Shown in pieces: positions 36,825 to 48,345 of a stretch of DNA of 64,000 nucleotides (its first letter is position 1; the number at the start of each line of letters is the position of its first letter). The position numbers and the translations under genes were made by a program. The stretch comes from Fusarium oxysporum f. sp. lycopersici 4287 (taxonomy: Eukaryota; Ascomycota; Sordariomycetes; Hypocreales; Nectriaceae): the NCBI RefSeq assembly GCF_000149955.1, contig NC_030986.1:1544528-1608527 (forward strand), given 5' to 3'. The notes below the pieces were generated by a model. That model saw nothing but the letters and a program-made list of their open reading frames with translations, did no database searches and was not told where the DNA came from.

Positions 36825-38265
36825 TGCATTTGATCGAAGATTTATTGGTCAGAGTCACGCGAGACAGGTGTCGACCTCAGTAATTAGTACAGAGTGGTTT
36901 AGAGAATTCGGCGTGAGCAAATGTTGACGAAGCGGAGTATCCGGAAACGGAAAGTCCGGTTGGCGATGGTAACAATTCGCAGCGTGAGGTCTCCTTATGT
37001 TTTGATATCGAGGAAAACTTTAGTTTGATGCCCAATCTAATAATGGTCTCGTAACTGAGTTTTGTTTCGTGTATAATCGAGTTGTTGGGCATATCATGTA
37101 TCGAATCCCAAGTTCAAGTTCTTACAAGCACACGATATCCATAATGAGCTGAGCCATAGGAATTTTGAGAATCAGGAAGGATTGAATAGCATGGATAGTT
37201 TTATTTGCACCTCGAGTGTTCATATGTGCACCAGAACCGTCTTCATAGAATAAATTGAGAGTTACAGCCTCATTTCTCCGTGTTCAGGTCACCAAGAACA
37301 CTCGCTCGTACCATCACATGGGGATGTTAGTGAATATTGATAATGAAAGAACTGAGAAAGTATCTCGCAGGTTTTGCTAGATGAAGATGTAGTGGCGATA
37401 GAGACTCGATGCGGGCTTATTTCTTCGCGAAGGGGCTTGAGACTTGATCCTGCTCTCTTCTATTACAGACCAAGTATTGAGGAGTTCTTTCATCCAAGAA
37501 GCCGTTCAATTGTTCGGAACTCTCTCCTTTTAGAACACGATAGGCAGACATCAGCACTGTTCAGTCGATTGCAAGACATGGAACAAAGCCTGGCCAGCGA
37601 TTCAGAAACGCCAAGAGAATTAGATGATTCTAATAGCCTTTTAAGTTCATGAATTAAAAGGGGGCAGACTATTATTTCCAGTGTTGAAATAAGCGCTACT
37701 CTAATGTTGACAGCATGTTCAACTTCTTAACCAACATTACTGAACTTAGGAAAGAACCACCTACAGGAGTAAACTCCTTGTTATAGTCATGGCTCAGGTG
37801 AATCTTACCCCACAACCTCTTCTCAACATCAGTATCTGAACTTCTGCGTTGCATCACCCGAAGGAACAAGACGCGCTAAAAAATACCTTCGAGGTAAAGT
37901 TCAGTCGCGGGTTTGCTAGGCAGAGACGGAGGCCACTGCGTGCCTTACATCCATGCCTCGCAGTGGCAGCTGAAACGGCTGCCACTGCGAGCTCAGGATC
38001 TCTGCCAGTGACATTTGTCACTCAACGCATCGTTTAATAACGGAATAGCAGTGTAAGGTAAGTAAACAACAATGTTCCCCTACTTCGGACACATTAATCT
38101 TGTCGGCTCTCTCCGTACTCCTCTTCGTTTGTTCACCTTTCATCCTCTTGTTCTGGTTGTGGGTATCGTGTCAAGAACATCAACACCAACTTTAATTTTC
38201 TTCACCTATCACCTATCAGCCACCACATCCCTAGAGAAGCCTCACGCGTAGCAGACGAACTTAAA
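36825..38265. other. Intergenic, one weak open frame
   Basis: Promoter side of the YdcF-like gene and leader of the TAG-interrupted gene. The frame at 37374-37652 is listed separately. A near-repeat of gccactgcg around 37930-37990 is the only other visible structure. Confidence 0.45.
37374..37652 (+). CDS. Possible small protein (92 aa), weak
   Basis: An intact frame with coding-like mixed composition (RLDPALFYYRPSIEEFFHP and a Ser/Glu-rich end). No family is recognised. It could be the last exon of a small gene, since the sequence just upstream has several GT/AG options. It may also be chance. Confidence 0.2.
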   Translation: MLDEDVVAIETRCGLISSRRGLRLDPALFYYRPSIEEFFHPRSRSIVRNSLLLEHDRQTSALFSRLQDMEQSLASDSETPRELDDSNSLLSS

Positions 38266-39655
38266 ATGAATGGTATCTCCGCACCTGGAGAGCCTCAGGT
38301 GGTGCGCAACGGCCTACAATCACCTCCTATCAACACCTCGAAAGACATGGCAAGCCGCCTCGCATCCAAACCCCACGATGCCCAACCCAACTATGATGTT
38401 ATGTCAACTGGATCGAATATGGTATGTATTTTACAGTGGTAATCGCTTCTGCGAAAAGAGACACTTACCATACCTCTAGAAGGCGAGCGGAAACCTGATC
38501 GATGCAACTGACGATTTGGCCAACATCGGAGACAATAATGCTTCTTAGGGTTCGTTTACCTCCATGGCTATAGCTCTGCCTTTTCAACGCTAACAAGTAC
38601 CAATAGTAGGAGCATACAGCCCGTCCTCACAAGGTACTATCCAAGACTGCATCACTGTGGCTCCCCGTCATCCTAAGGCGCATATGGCGCGAGGGAGCTC
38701 ATCCGCTGCTCTTCGGCGAGGTGAGGACGGTCCGAAATACGATCTCACAACACTTGCGAATCCTATCCGACCAACTAGTGGACCTCGTGTCCCGATGTTT
38801 AATCTGGAACAGGTTTATGACATCTTCAATGACACCCGTTGGGGAAATCAACAAAGCGACGCAGTGGGGGAACAGAATCCCACCGAGCGTCGCCAAAACA
38901 ACAAAACTGCTCAGTCTAGAGCCTCGAAACAAACAAAGAGAAACCCCCTTGGACCTCGAGCTGGCTCGGGAGTCTCCAAGACACCCCGTCTGCACAAGCA
39001 GCCTGGCACGCAACTCAAGCGATCTAAGAATCCTCGGGGGAAGAACCCAATCGATGTCGTTGCTAGAGGAGCCTCCTCAACCCCCAGCAGCCCAAGCGAC
39101 CCGGCCCCTTACTACGAAGTTGCTCGCGCTCCCAATCTCAGCAGACCTATTCCCGACTTTGACCCAGCTTTGATTTCTACTTGTCCTAAGCCGCTATCGC
39201 CTTCAGAGATGTTAGATGGAGAAAAATTCTTCCTCTATCAGATGGCCACGGCTCGTCATCTGGCCTTCAACGGAGTTTCGGGCCCATACCAGATTGGCCA
39301 CTGCTTGTGCGACGTCCATAAGGCAACCGGGAATCTAGTCAAGTTTGCACGTGCCTGCACCGCTCCAAATAGCGAAAGATATTGGCGCCATCTCATGACA
39401 AATGCGTCTATAAAGGCTCAAGATGGGTCCAGAATGGCAGGCAAGCCAGTTGCACTCTCAAATGGAGCCCTGGTTTGGATGGCAGACGAGGAGGGCAAGA
39501 TTATAGCTCCCGAATGGACATTCAACGAGCCCCAATTCTTGCCTGGATCCTCGGACGACCAAGAAATGGGACAGTATCCGAAGCAAGCTCAGCAGGGGAC
39601 CAACCCAATCCATCCTGGACTCAAGACTACTAGCAAAGATCCTTTTTGGTGGTGA
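38266..39655 (+). CDS. Hypothetical disordered protein interrupted by one in-frame TAG (424 codons if read through)
   Basis: Exons 38266-38421, 38480-38549 and 38607-39655 join in a single frame, with introns of 58 and 57 nt (donors GTATGT and GTTCGT; a CGCTAACA branch before the second acceptor). Exon 2 reads KASGNLIDATDDLANIGD then NNAS, stop (TAG 38546-38548), and one base later the intron begins. The next exon continues VGAYSPSSQGTIQDC in the matching phase. Without read-through the first two exons give a 74-aa peptide, and the 3' part could start at M in MARGSSSAALRRGEDG (about 38684). The long part is Ser/Pro/Lys-rich, then a folded-looking region from about residue 150 of that exon (EMLDGEKFFLYQMATARHLA). 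No domain is recognised. Confidence 0.6.
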
Positions 39656-40247
39656 ACGACACAATATCGTTACCAAGTTGCATGGACGGAGCGAAGAGCG
39701 TCCCAAGAGAATGTTCGTGCACATGCCTGGAAATGGACACATTCAAGCTTGGCCTTGTGCTCGAGTCTCTTCAGTCTTTGTGTTCATAAGACAAATCTCA
39801 TACGGAGTAGGAGTAAAGAACTGTGCTTGGATTGTTTTGACCCGGAGGGTCTTGGTTTATACGTTGATGCATGGTCGAAACTCGTTGTTAGTTGATCTCT
39901 GGAGTTGGACTTACTCGATTTTGAGTTTTGATGAAATTCTACCAGGTCATGTTAAGTAGCAATTCCTAGAATTGGAAGCAGGAATGTGTTTCTATCATTA
40001 CTAGTTAATAATAATGCTAATTGTCAATGAATAAGTGGTAGTTGTCAAAACAAGTGGCTATGATTGATGATTACGGAAGAATTGCGCACCGACCTCAATA
40101 GCATCATCGAAAAAAAGATGCCCACCCTGACGTTTGTCTGTCAATTGACGCCACTTTTGCTCTATACTTCCCCGCCAACGCGCAGTCTTTGTCAATTGTC
40201 AACTCTTTTTGTTCACATTTTGCGTCTATCTATCACTGTCAGACAAA
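39656..40247. other. Intergenic
   Basis: 3' UTR of the preceding gene and promoter of the HTH-like gene. Nothing else is recognised. Confidence 0.55.
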
Positions 40248-40871
40248 ATGGGCTCTTCGTCTTCGAAAGTCGCTAAAGGCGCAGCGCGAAAGTATCCTGT
40301 TCGAGCTCCTGGAGCTGCTGTCCCGCAAGCAGTAGCACGTCAACCAAGGGCAGAGGCACCAAAACCAAAGTCAAAAACCTTGGGGAACAGCGCCAAAGAC
40401 GACGGTAGATCGATTGGAACGTATCATGTCTACTGCAACATCTAACTCGTATGTGTAGCTGTTCGCGCTGACGCTATGGACCCCGACTTCCCAACCGGCG
40501 ACTTCTCACGCCGTCTACACCAGATGGGAATTGCTGACTCGAACCCTACATATTCTCCTTCGTCTACAGCCGCGACCCCTCTCGGACCTTCAGCTCCTCC
40601 AGGACCTAGCTTTGCACCGAGTCGAAGCAACCCAACCCTCGTAGCGCTCTCAGCTCGAGATCGACTACAAGACGAAGCGGAGGAAGATTTTGCAAACATG
40701 GGGCGCGAGGGCCGACGATTCCTCGATATGAGGACGTTGGTGGATGCTATGAAGTTCCGCGATCGAGGGATACCCGAGAAGGAGATTGAGTCAAGATTAA
40801 GGATACAACCTGGGCTGTTGAGCAAACTTGGACAGGAGAAGACCTTTTCGCATGTGACAAGTCCGAACTGA
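40248..40871 (+). CDS. Small HTH-like protein with N-myristoylation-type start (189 aa)
   Basis: Exons 40248-40404 and 40459-40871, with a 54-nt intron that has a CTAAC branch. The product starts MGSSSSKVAKGAARKYP, a good fit to an N-myristoylation signal (Gly2, Ser6) with a basic patch, which suggests a membrane-attached or mitochondrial-surface protein. The middle is Pro/Ser-rich. The C-terminal 55 residues are likely folded: EGRRFLDMRTLVDAMKFRDR, then GIPEKEIESRLRIQPGLLSKLG, a helix-turn-helix-like pattern. This looks like a conserved ascomycete family, but no experimental function is known to me, and DNA binding is not claimed. Confidence 0.75.
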
Positions 40872-41071
40872 GGGCAAGGAACGAGGGAATAGATGGAAAG
40901 CCGTCACGATATCCGCAAGGACCGATGTGACAAGTGTATTACGATTGTACAATATCATGTTTCTCCTCACTCAAGAGATAGCAACAAACGATACCCGAGA
41001 ACATGCCTCCAAGGCCTAGGTTGCTGCGACTGAATTGCTTTGGCCTAGAACCTACGTTCTGCAACATGGCT

Positions 41072-42118
41072 CTACCACGCAGCATGGCCACCATCCATGC
41101 GAAGGTCAGCACCCGTCATGAAGCTACTCGCATCACTCAAAAGAAAGACAGCAGCACCGCGATACTCTTCTGGGGTGCTTAGACGGCCGAGCATGTTCTC
41201 TTTGGGCCACCTCTCACGACGACCAGGATAGTCGTTGAAGAGATTTTGAAGCATCTGGGTTAGAATGTAGCCAGGAGAGAGGGTATTGACGCGGATGCCG
41301 TGTTCTCCCCATTCCATTGCAAGATTACGGGCAAGCTGTACGACTGCAGCTTTGGAGGGGTTATAAACGCTGATAAAGTGTTAGTAGCTGAACATCATGA
41401 TCCGAAGTCGTACTTACGGCGCGAGCATGCCCTTGTTGGCGATGGTTGCGCTCATACTGGCAATCATGACAATACTACCAGGTTGTTTAAGACGAATCAT
41501 CTGACGAGCAGCTGCTTGGGCAGTCATGAAAGCCCCGGTGAAGTTGATGCTCATCATTCGTTCGGTTTCTTCCATCGAGTAGTCAATTGCTGGTGTTTCG
41601 TGGTTGATACCCGCAGCAGCGATGAGACCATCTAGACGACCTGCGCCATTGGCGATATCTTCGAAGATGCGATTGAGATCTGGGACATCTCTTACATCGA
41701 CTTGATGGTAATGAAGTGAGGTACCAAGTTCACGCGCTCGGTCTGAGACTCGTGAGAAGTTGGACTTTGGATCCTCAACTGGCGAGGGCAGTCTATCAAC
41801 GGCGTGGACTATTATACTCAGAATTTAGCAATTGATATACTCTTAATGGTCTCTCTCACCAGTAGCTCCGGCTTCAATAAGAGCTTCAATCTGAACAAGA
41901 CCTAAACCTCTCGCGCCTCCCGACACGACAACGGTTTTGTCTTTGAGGCTGAACTCTGGTAGAAGATGAGGCTGACCCAGTGCCGCATTGTGTTGAGAAG
42001 GAGTGCAGTGAAAGGCACGAATAGCCACTGGGACATATCTCGTTGTTGGGCGAGGAAAAGCTTGTCTCTGGAGAGGCTGACGAGCCAGTGTTCGAAGGAT
42101 GGGAGAGAACTTGTTCAT
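41072..42118 (-). CDS. Mitochondrial-type short-chain dehydrogenase/reductase (315 aa)
   Basis: Classical SDR using NAD(P). Three exons on the minus strand: 41860-42118, 41418-41808 and 41072-41369, with introns of 51 and 48 nt. A 45-residue N-terminal extension (MNKFSPILRTLARQPLQRQA, then RAFHCTPSQHN) looks like a mitochondrial transit peptide. The core starts VVVSGGARGLG (cofactor loop, residues 66-73). Further on are GLIAAAGIN, then Ser in VMIASM and the catalytic Y219-x3-K223 in VYNPSKAAV. The NTLSPGYI and GRLSTPEEYRGAAVFLLSD blocks and the C-terminal MDGGHAAW follow. The closest subfamily by eye is the D-arabinitol/xylulose or mannitol-type polyol dehydrogenases. The substrate is not fixed. 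Confidence 0.88.
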
Positions 42119-44483
42119 TGTGGAAGCTTATGAGGCTGGCGATACCACAGATGCTTACATATATTCTAGGATAGACTACGTTCAGTGGTAGCTCGGGGTG
42201 CTTTTGTACCAAAGTCAATGGCAGCCATTACATGCGATGGCCACGAGGGGAATGCTCAGTACGGATAGATTCTAGTTGCATCAGTGGCGGTTCTTCGTCA
42301 CCTTTACCGCACTCCGGAAGAACAAGTCACGGGGGATCTTTATGCCCCAGAATGGGAATCATCATCAATTCAGACATTGTCGAGGGTGTGTATGAAGAGA
42401 ATGTGCCTCGGTCTTGCAGAATGAAGTCGATGACAGGCCAAGCTTTCCTATCCCCGGAGCCACTAGGACGTTATTGATGATCCCGGTGAGGCTCGGGTTT
42501 CCTTGCAGAGTTAAATCAGGTCCTGGCTGAGCGAGGATCACCGTCAGCCATTTGACTCCCTACCTCCCTGGCTTACACTTGATCTCCAGCTGTGTGTCAA
42601 GGTTTAGGTGCAAGTTTGATGAGCATATACTCTAACATGAATGTCTCCCTCAGGGCATTGGCTGTCCTATGGCTCCAGGATAGCAGAAGTCAAAAGAGAG
42701 ATCATTGCTGAGGATGCAAGTTACAGCATTTCGGGTGATGGTTGCGTTACGTGGGGAATCGGGCGGAGTCACCTCCGGATCTGCACCCCGCCCCCAGCTT
42801 TTGAGCTTCTCTCTCTATGAACAACTCTCCAGCTGCATCTCAGCTCTTGAACTCAATTAGTCCTCCCGCAGTAGCTTTGGATCTGGCATAGAGTGGAATG
42901 CTAACTTTGGTGATGGTGGTGCGTTCATTTGCTAAGACTGCGAAGATCTCAGGTTGGTATTCTCTCGACAATCTTGACACAGGCTGTTGATGCATGGACT
43001 TTCAGCTCTGGCCATCGAATGAACGAGGGTCAATCTGAGGCCTTGTACCCTCCAGATCGCCTGGATATGCGCTGGTCACGGCCGGCCTCTATATGGATAC
43101 CGGTGCTACACCGCGTCACGAGGTATCGTTGAAAAGAGGAATCCCGTAGAACGAGGCCCTCTTCGTTTCGCTTCCTCGGTGTGGATTGCACCGAGGCAGA
43201 TATCAATACTGTGATTTGCCTTGCTCAAAATAGATCTACACAAGGTTCATTAGTTTGTGACGAAAATCTTGGTTATTCCATCATCGATGATACATAACGT
43301 GGACATATCTAGAAACACAACTAATATATCAGTATTATCTCAACAAAGAGGGGCAAATCTGATCGAGATTTCGATCCCGGTAGACACCCAATTGGTATTT
43401 CTCAAAACAAGCCGGAAACAACTAGCGCAGATGATATTGGTTGTCGAAGGTAGTGTCAATGGTTCTTGCGTGGAACAATATTTACATACTTGGAGGAGCA
43501 TATGATGGAAAGTGAGTGGGATAGAACGCCCCCGCGTGCTGGTTCTATCAATTAATACTTGTTCCTAAAATTGCCGAAAAGAGTTTCTTGCATTTGGGAA
43601 CGAGACCTTGTGGACAATGCTCGGGATGCCAGCTGGCATAACTACTTGATTGCCTAATATGGGAACCCCGAAATCTTCATGATGCGACTATAAGCATTGT
43701 ACATCGAATTCGATCACAAATCCCCAAGATTAGACAGAAAGTCTACAAGCATCTGACTCCTTGGATTTGAAGTAGTGGCCATGCATGAAGGTTACCTGGC
43801 TTAAATTTGTCGTACACGTGAGCCACAGAATCCAGCAATGGCCCATCATGACTCCCATGCGCAGTATCCTAGAGCTCTGAAGCCAGCTGATCTGCCGCTG
43901 GATGTATTCCTGAAGAAGTCCAAATTAATACTGAGATTGGCTTTTCCTAGACCTTGCATCAGGTTCCCATCTATGGACGACCGCCTGTTCTGACAGAGAC
44001 CCGATATTCTACCTACCAATGCACACCATGATAGCTGACTGGGGAACAAGGACCATCTGTGAGTTAATGCACTTTATATTACCAGGAACTGAGAACATTT
44101 GAGGCCTAGATACGGTAAGCTTTTACAGCAGGACATGGATCGTCAACGAAGCAAAGGAGTGACCGGCATCTAAATTATCATGAGAACTGCCAACAATCTG
44201 AGTTAAATCGCAAAATCAAGAGGATGCATTAACGCCTTTTTCCAAACCTCCAAGCATGGCAGTATGCTGTTTTTGTGTCGCCTCGGTTCGCGTGTCCTCT
44301 GTCACGACCTCCAATGAGGCCTTCGTCAGCCGTCAACAAAATGCTCAAAAACAGAAACATATGAACGAGATAGCCTCTAACCACATGTATGACTCCCAAA
44401 ACCTTTAGCGTTAGCCTTTTGAAGTTGCCTTGCACCAGTCTTATGCCTTGTTTCATTTCCACCGCAGATGGGGTTGTCGTCTT
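42119..44483. other. Long intergenic region
   Basis: About 2.4 kb without a convincing gene. Short open frames on the plus strand (42232-42477, 42929-43132, 43257-43505) are separate, small and not linked by evident introns into a protein. It covers the SDR promoter and the 3' side of the transporter. Confidence 0.45.
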
Positions 44484-46277
44484 CTAAGCACTGTCGATCC
44501 ACTGGTAAACAGTGACCAGCGTGGTGTAGACCATGGCGATGAAGCCAACAACCATGACAACAATGTCAATGACCTTGGCCCTGGTTGTCTGAGCAGCTCC
44601 CTTGTAGTGCAAGTACGCTGGGTAGATGTAGACCAAGGGAACACAGGCAAAGCTGCCAATCAACGCCACAAACTTATCCAAGTCACTGGCACCAACTATA
44701 CTGATACCCACGCATACGCCTACAAGAAGGGTTCTGAGAGCATTCTTCTTCCACTTGATCGCAGCACTCTTCTTGCCAGTTGCACGCTCACCAAAAACTG
44801 AGGTCTCGATGATACGGGCAGCTGGGAAAAGCTGGACAGGATCTCCAGCGAGAACGGCAATCGAATACAGGAACTGGACTGCGTTGACAAGAGGAGAATC
44901 CTGAGGAAAGTTGGAAATGACTTGAATCTTGGTGTCCTCGCCAAAAGTCGCATAGCAGAGTGCTCCCACAGAGGTGAAGATGATCGTGATGATAAACATG
45001 ACCAAGTAAAGGAGGTTAGGGAAGTGCTCGGGTCTCTTCATGCTTGACTGAATGGGCAGAATAAGTCCAATTCCTTCAAAAGTGAAGATACCTGAGCCAA
45101 TGGTCAAAGTGAAATCTCTTGGGTTGAACAGCTTCACAGTCGAGTCCATGCCACGCTGAGAAAGGGCCGCAATGTCGTAGTACCAGATGTACACAATTCC
45201 AATCAAGATAAAGACATCAGCGAGGAGGGCGGCGGGTCCAAGTTTTGAGATGTTTCGGATCAGGGCAAGAGGAACAAGGGCGACCAACTGCAAAGCAATC
45301 AAACTGGGTACATTGAACATGAACTCGCGGTGGTTGGCGGTCACGGCGTCAAGAAATGCATAGAGGTTCTCAGCTGTAAAGATGAGACCAGCGCATACAA
45401 ATCCAAGCTGGGAGATGGCAATCGAAGCGAGAACGAGACTTCTGAATCGAGGTCCAACAATGGCTTCACCTAGTTCTCCATAACCGCCTCCGTAAATCTG
45501 TCGACAGTCAAGAAGCAGACGGAAACATCCGCAGTTGACAAGGGACAATACAATGAGGGTGATTGACGAGAACAGGATGCCACCGTTGCGGAACGCCTTA
45601 GGCAAGAACATGATTCCAGTTCCGATGAAAGCCTTGATGAGGGTGAAAAACGTCTTTGTGGTTGTAGCGTCGCCCGTCTTGCGCATTCGTTTAGTGCTTC
45701 GTCTTCTGCCAAGGAGAGGTCGAAGTTCAGGTGGCTGTTCCACATCGCCGTCTTCTCGATCGTCAATGGCAGACTCGTCCTCGCTATCAGCATCTTCGAG
45801 ATCTTCGCCGGCAAAGCTTCCATATAGATCGAGGAAATCGACAAAGTTCTTGGCGACAATTGTGTAGCCACTCATGCGTCTCTGTCGGGCACGGCGTTGA
45901 AGGTGGTATCGTCGAAAGCCGCCGGGCTCTCGCTGTTCGGAGTGGCTCAATTCGTCTTCGGCAGCGAGGGGGGGAGGTGTGTGGTGGGAAAAGGTGGCAG
46001 CGCGGCGGAGGGAGTTGGCTCGAGCCTTGATCTTGAACATGTCGCGATGCATGTCGCCTCCTTGCAAAAGGAGCGAAGATTCGACGGGGTCTCCTGTAGT
46101 GTCGTTGTTGTCATTGCTGGCAGACCCCGAAGCAGAAGGGTTGGCTGGACCAAAGGCAACGTCGGGCTCGGCGGAGTAGCCATCTGGGAGATGCCTGTCG
46201 AGGATGGCAGCTTTTCGCTTGCTCGTCTCGCTGCCCAAGCTACTGGGTGTTCCGTCGAAATTGGCGAACTCAGCCAT
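44484..46277 (-). CDS. AVT3: Vacuolar amino-acid transporter, AVT3/AVT4-like (597 aa)
   Basis: Member of the amino acid/auxin permease (AAAP) family, expected to export neutral amino acids from the vacuole. It is a single exon. About 200 N-terminal residues are hydrophilic (Ser/Asp/Arg-rich with an acidic DLEDADSEDES patch), as in Avt3/Avt4. The permease core begins KTFFTLIKAFIGTGIMFLP, the family hallmark, with about ten further hydrophobic segments. Examples are FSSITLIVLSLVNCGCFRLL, SIAISQLGFVCAGLIFTAEN, LTIGSGIFTFEGIGLILPIQ and LYLVMFIITIIFTSVGALCY. The protein ends in a last helix and a short tail. Yeast Avt3 and Avt4 have the same long N-terminus. Assignment to AVT3 rather than AVT4 is not certain. 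Confidence 0.85.
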   Translation of the reverse strand: MAEFANFDGTPSSLGSETSKRKAAILDRHLPDGYSAEPDVAFGPANPSASGSASNDNNDTTGDPVESSLLLQGGDMHRDMFKIKARANSLRRAATFSHHTPPPLAAEDELSHSEQREPGGFRRYHLQRRARQRRMSGYTIVAKNFVDFLDLYGSFAGEDLEDADSEDESAIDDREDGDVEQPPELRPLLGRRRSTKRMRKTGDATTTKTFFTLIKAFIGTGIMFLPKAFRNGGILFSSITLIVLSLVNCGCFRLLLDCRQIYGGGYGELGEAIVGPRFRSLVLASIAISQLGFVCAGLIFTAENLYAFLDAVTANHREFMFNVPSLIALQLVALVPLALIRNISKLGPAALLADVFILIGIVYIWYYDIAALSQRGMDSTVKLFNPRDFTLTIGSGIFTFEGIGLILPIQSSMKRPEHFPNLLYLVMFIITIIFTSVGALCYATFGEDTKIQVISNFPQDSPLVNAVQFLYSIAVLAGDPVQLFPAARIIETSVFGERATGKKSAAIKWKKNALRTLLVGVCVGISIVGASDLDKFVALIGSFACVPLVYIYPAYLHYKGAAQTTRAKVIDIVVMVVGFIAMVYTTLVTVYQWIDSA

Positions 46278-47379
46278 GATTGTGGATTGTCAAGAGGAGT
46301 TTTACAGTCGTGACGTAGCTCCTGCAGAGCTTTATGGCGGTGCTGCAGAAAGGTAAACAGTGAATGGCAGAAGATGGAGTCTTAAAATGATCAATCACGA
46401 GTAGTCTTCAGCTGTGTTAGCCGTCACTGCAAGCGTCAACAGACATCCGCTGGCGAGGAGAAAGGTAATTGTATAGTTTCAAGGAAAACATTGAAGACGG
46501 CGAACAGTCAAGTGCCTCCAGGTTGGGTTGTTCGGTTGTTGTATGACAATCGGGGCCGGTGAATGTCTCTCCCGGTACGCCAAGCTCCTTGAGGCTTGGG
46601 TCAGTGGGGTCAGCGATCCACATGCATCAAGACAGCGCAAGTAGTCGATACCTTTTCAGCCCCATCTCCCAAAACGAAACTCTGCTATCTGCTAGGTACA
46701 GCACAAAGTAAAAGTTACTTGGCTCGATCGCTTCCATCGGGAGCTTGATGCAACCACCTGAACACCATGCTCGACATTCAACCTGCCTGATTTGACATCA
46801 CCGAAACTTCCAGAGAATACCAAGACTGAATGAATCCTTTAGTTTCCTCGTCTCTAGAGCGAGGGAATGTGCAACATCAATAGTAAGGACCGTAGCAATA
46901 AGATATTGTAGCATTCCAAGGTTGCACCAAGCACACAAATATGTGTTTGCTAATGACATGTTTTCTTTACTGCTGTTCCAATTTGACTTAATCAAGCGAT
47001 GCTTTTATTGCTCATCAAGCAACAGAAATGCACGGATATTGTCGGCCTCAAAGACTTGACCTCGATGATAATCGGATGTTCTGAATGGCTTGTGGCAGAA
47101 TACAAGCTTTGAAGAATCCGGCAGTTCATCCATCTACTTCTGATGTTCTACCTCGTTCAAAAGAGTGTCAGGGCGAATTGGACAGTACCATACCCAATGG
47201 ACAGTTAAGCCCAGCACCTACGAGTTTACCGAAGAAAAGCCGGCCGAGTATGGCAAATTTTCTCCTCAGGCACGCAGTGCTAAACCCAATACGCTTGACG
47301 CGCCTGTCCTTTCGCAGCCACCAGAAAGCTCACTCATCAACCTCAAATTCGACCCCCAAACTCATCACAACCACTCAAG
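46278..47379. other. Intergenic between divergent transporter and SmF
   Basis: No gene is recognised. Frames that overlap the SmF start (47085-47399, 47165-47383) lie in other frames and are shadows. Confidence 0.55.
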
Positions 47380-47708
47380 ATGAGCTTCGTCCACCTTAAT
47401 CCTCGCCCCATGCTGGAGAAGCTTGTCGGGAACCCAGTTCTTGTCCGTCTAAAATGGGGCGAGGTTGAGTACAAGGGAACGCTGGTTTCCATCGACAGCT
47501 ACATGAACATTCAGCTTTCCGGCACCGAAGAGTACATCGAAGACAAGCCTACTGGATCACTGGGCCAAGTATTGATTAGGTATGAATTTTTGCCCATCCT
47601 CCCTTTTCAGACACGCGGTGCTAAACCACGAAATACAGGTGCAATAATGTGTTGTGGGTGCGCGGTGCAGATGCAGGAAGCGACGCTGATGCCGCTATGA
47701 CCGGTTAA
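47380..47708 (+). CDS. SMX3: Small nuclear ribonucleoprotein SmF (89 aa)
   Basis: Core Sm-ring protein of the U1, U2, U4 and U5 snRNPs. Exons 47380-47579 and 47639-47708, with a 59-nt intron (GTATGA donor, CTAAACC branch, ATACAG acceptor). The product [20 protein letters not shown] carries the Sm1 motif ([34 protein letters not shown]). The Sm2 motif [13 protein letters not shown] spans the intron, and a short acidic tail ends in AMTG. Length and motif order are those of Sm F rather than Lsm6. Confidence 0.94.
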
Positions 47709-48345
47709 TCTGCGTCAGCAGTGAAGGAATTGTGAGAAGGAGAGGAATAAGACACGATGCTCTTGAAGTTTGTTGAGCTTTGGGTCTGATACGAATCTAA
47801 TTCCCGGGGGATCGACACGACACCGCCTCTTCAACTATCATCAAGCCTACGTAAACCATGTATCTACACATGGCTCGCCACGAGGTAGCACTTATCGAGT
47901 TGTTTTCAAAACCTAGATCTTAAGCTTCAGGCGGACGGTCCATGACGGCCCACAGTTTGGCAATGTTTGCTATAGTTATAATCTAATCACAAACTATGAA
48001 GATTACCATGGTGTACCAAGAAACAGGTCTATGAGTGTGTTGGCCAGCGTTTAGCTTCGCCCTCTTCTGCAAGCAACCCAATGCCCCTAGTACTTCCCCA
48101 AACAATGCCCACACCAATGTCAGCGAACATTCAGAATCCCTGCTTGTTTAGGACCAAGTGAAAACAGCACATTTTTTCGATAAGCGCCTTTCGCATCTAG
48201 GGTAGATTCTGGCCGTACAGAGGAGCTGGAACCAGTCCAGGACCGCTCGAGCAGAAACTTCGGCAAGTTTTTTATGTAGCTGTTGATGACAGCATACTAG
48301 AATGAATGAACGCATTTGGGAAACTCTTCGTTGAAACTTCTCAAG
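47709..48345. other. Intergenic, convergent
   Basis: Nothing recognised between the SmF stop and the 3' end of the decayed gene. Confidence 0.55.

Noticed and set aside
47085..47399. Open frames of 104 and 72 codons over the SmF start
   Set aside because: They lie in other frames than the conserved SmF start at 47380 and have no family likeness.
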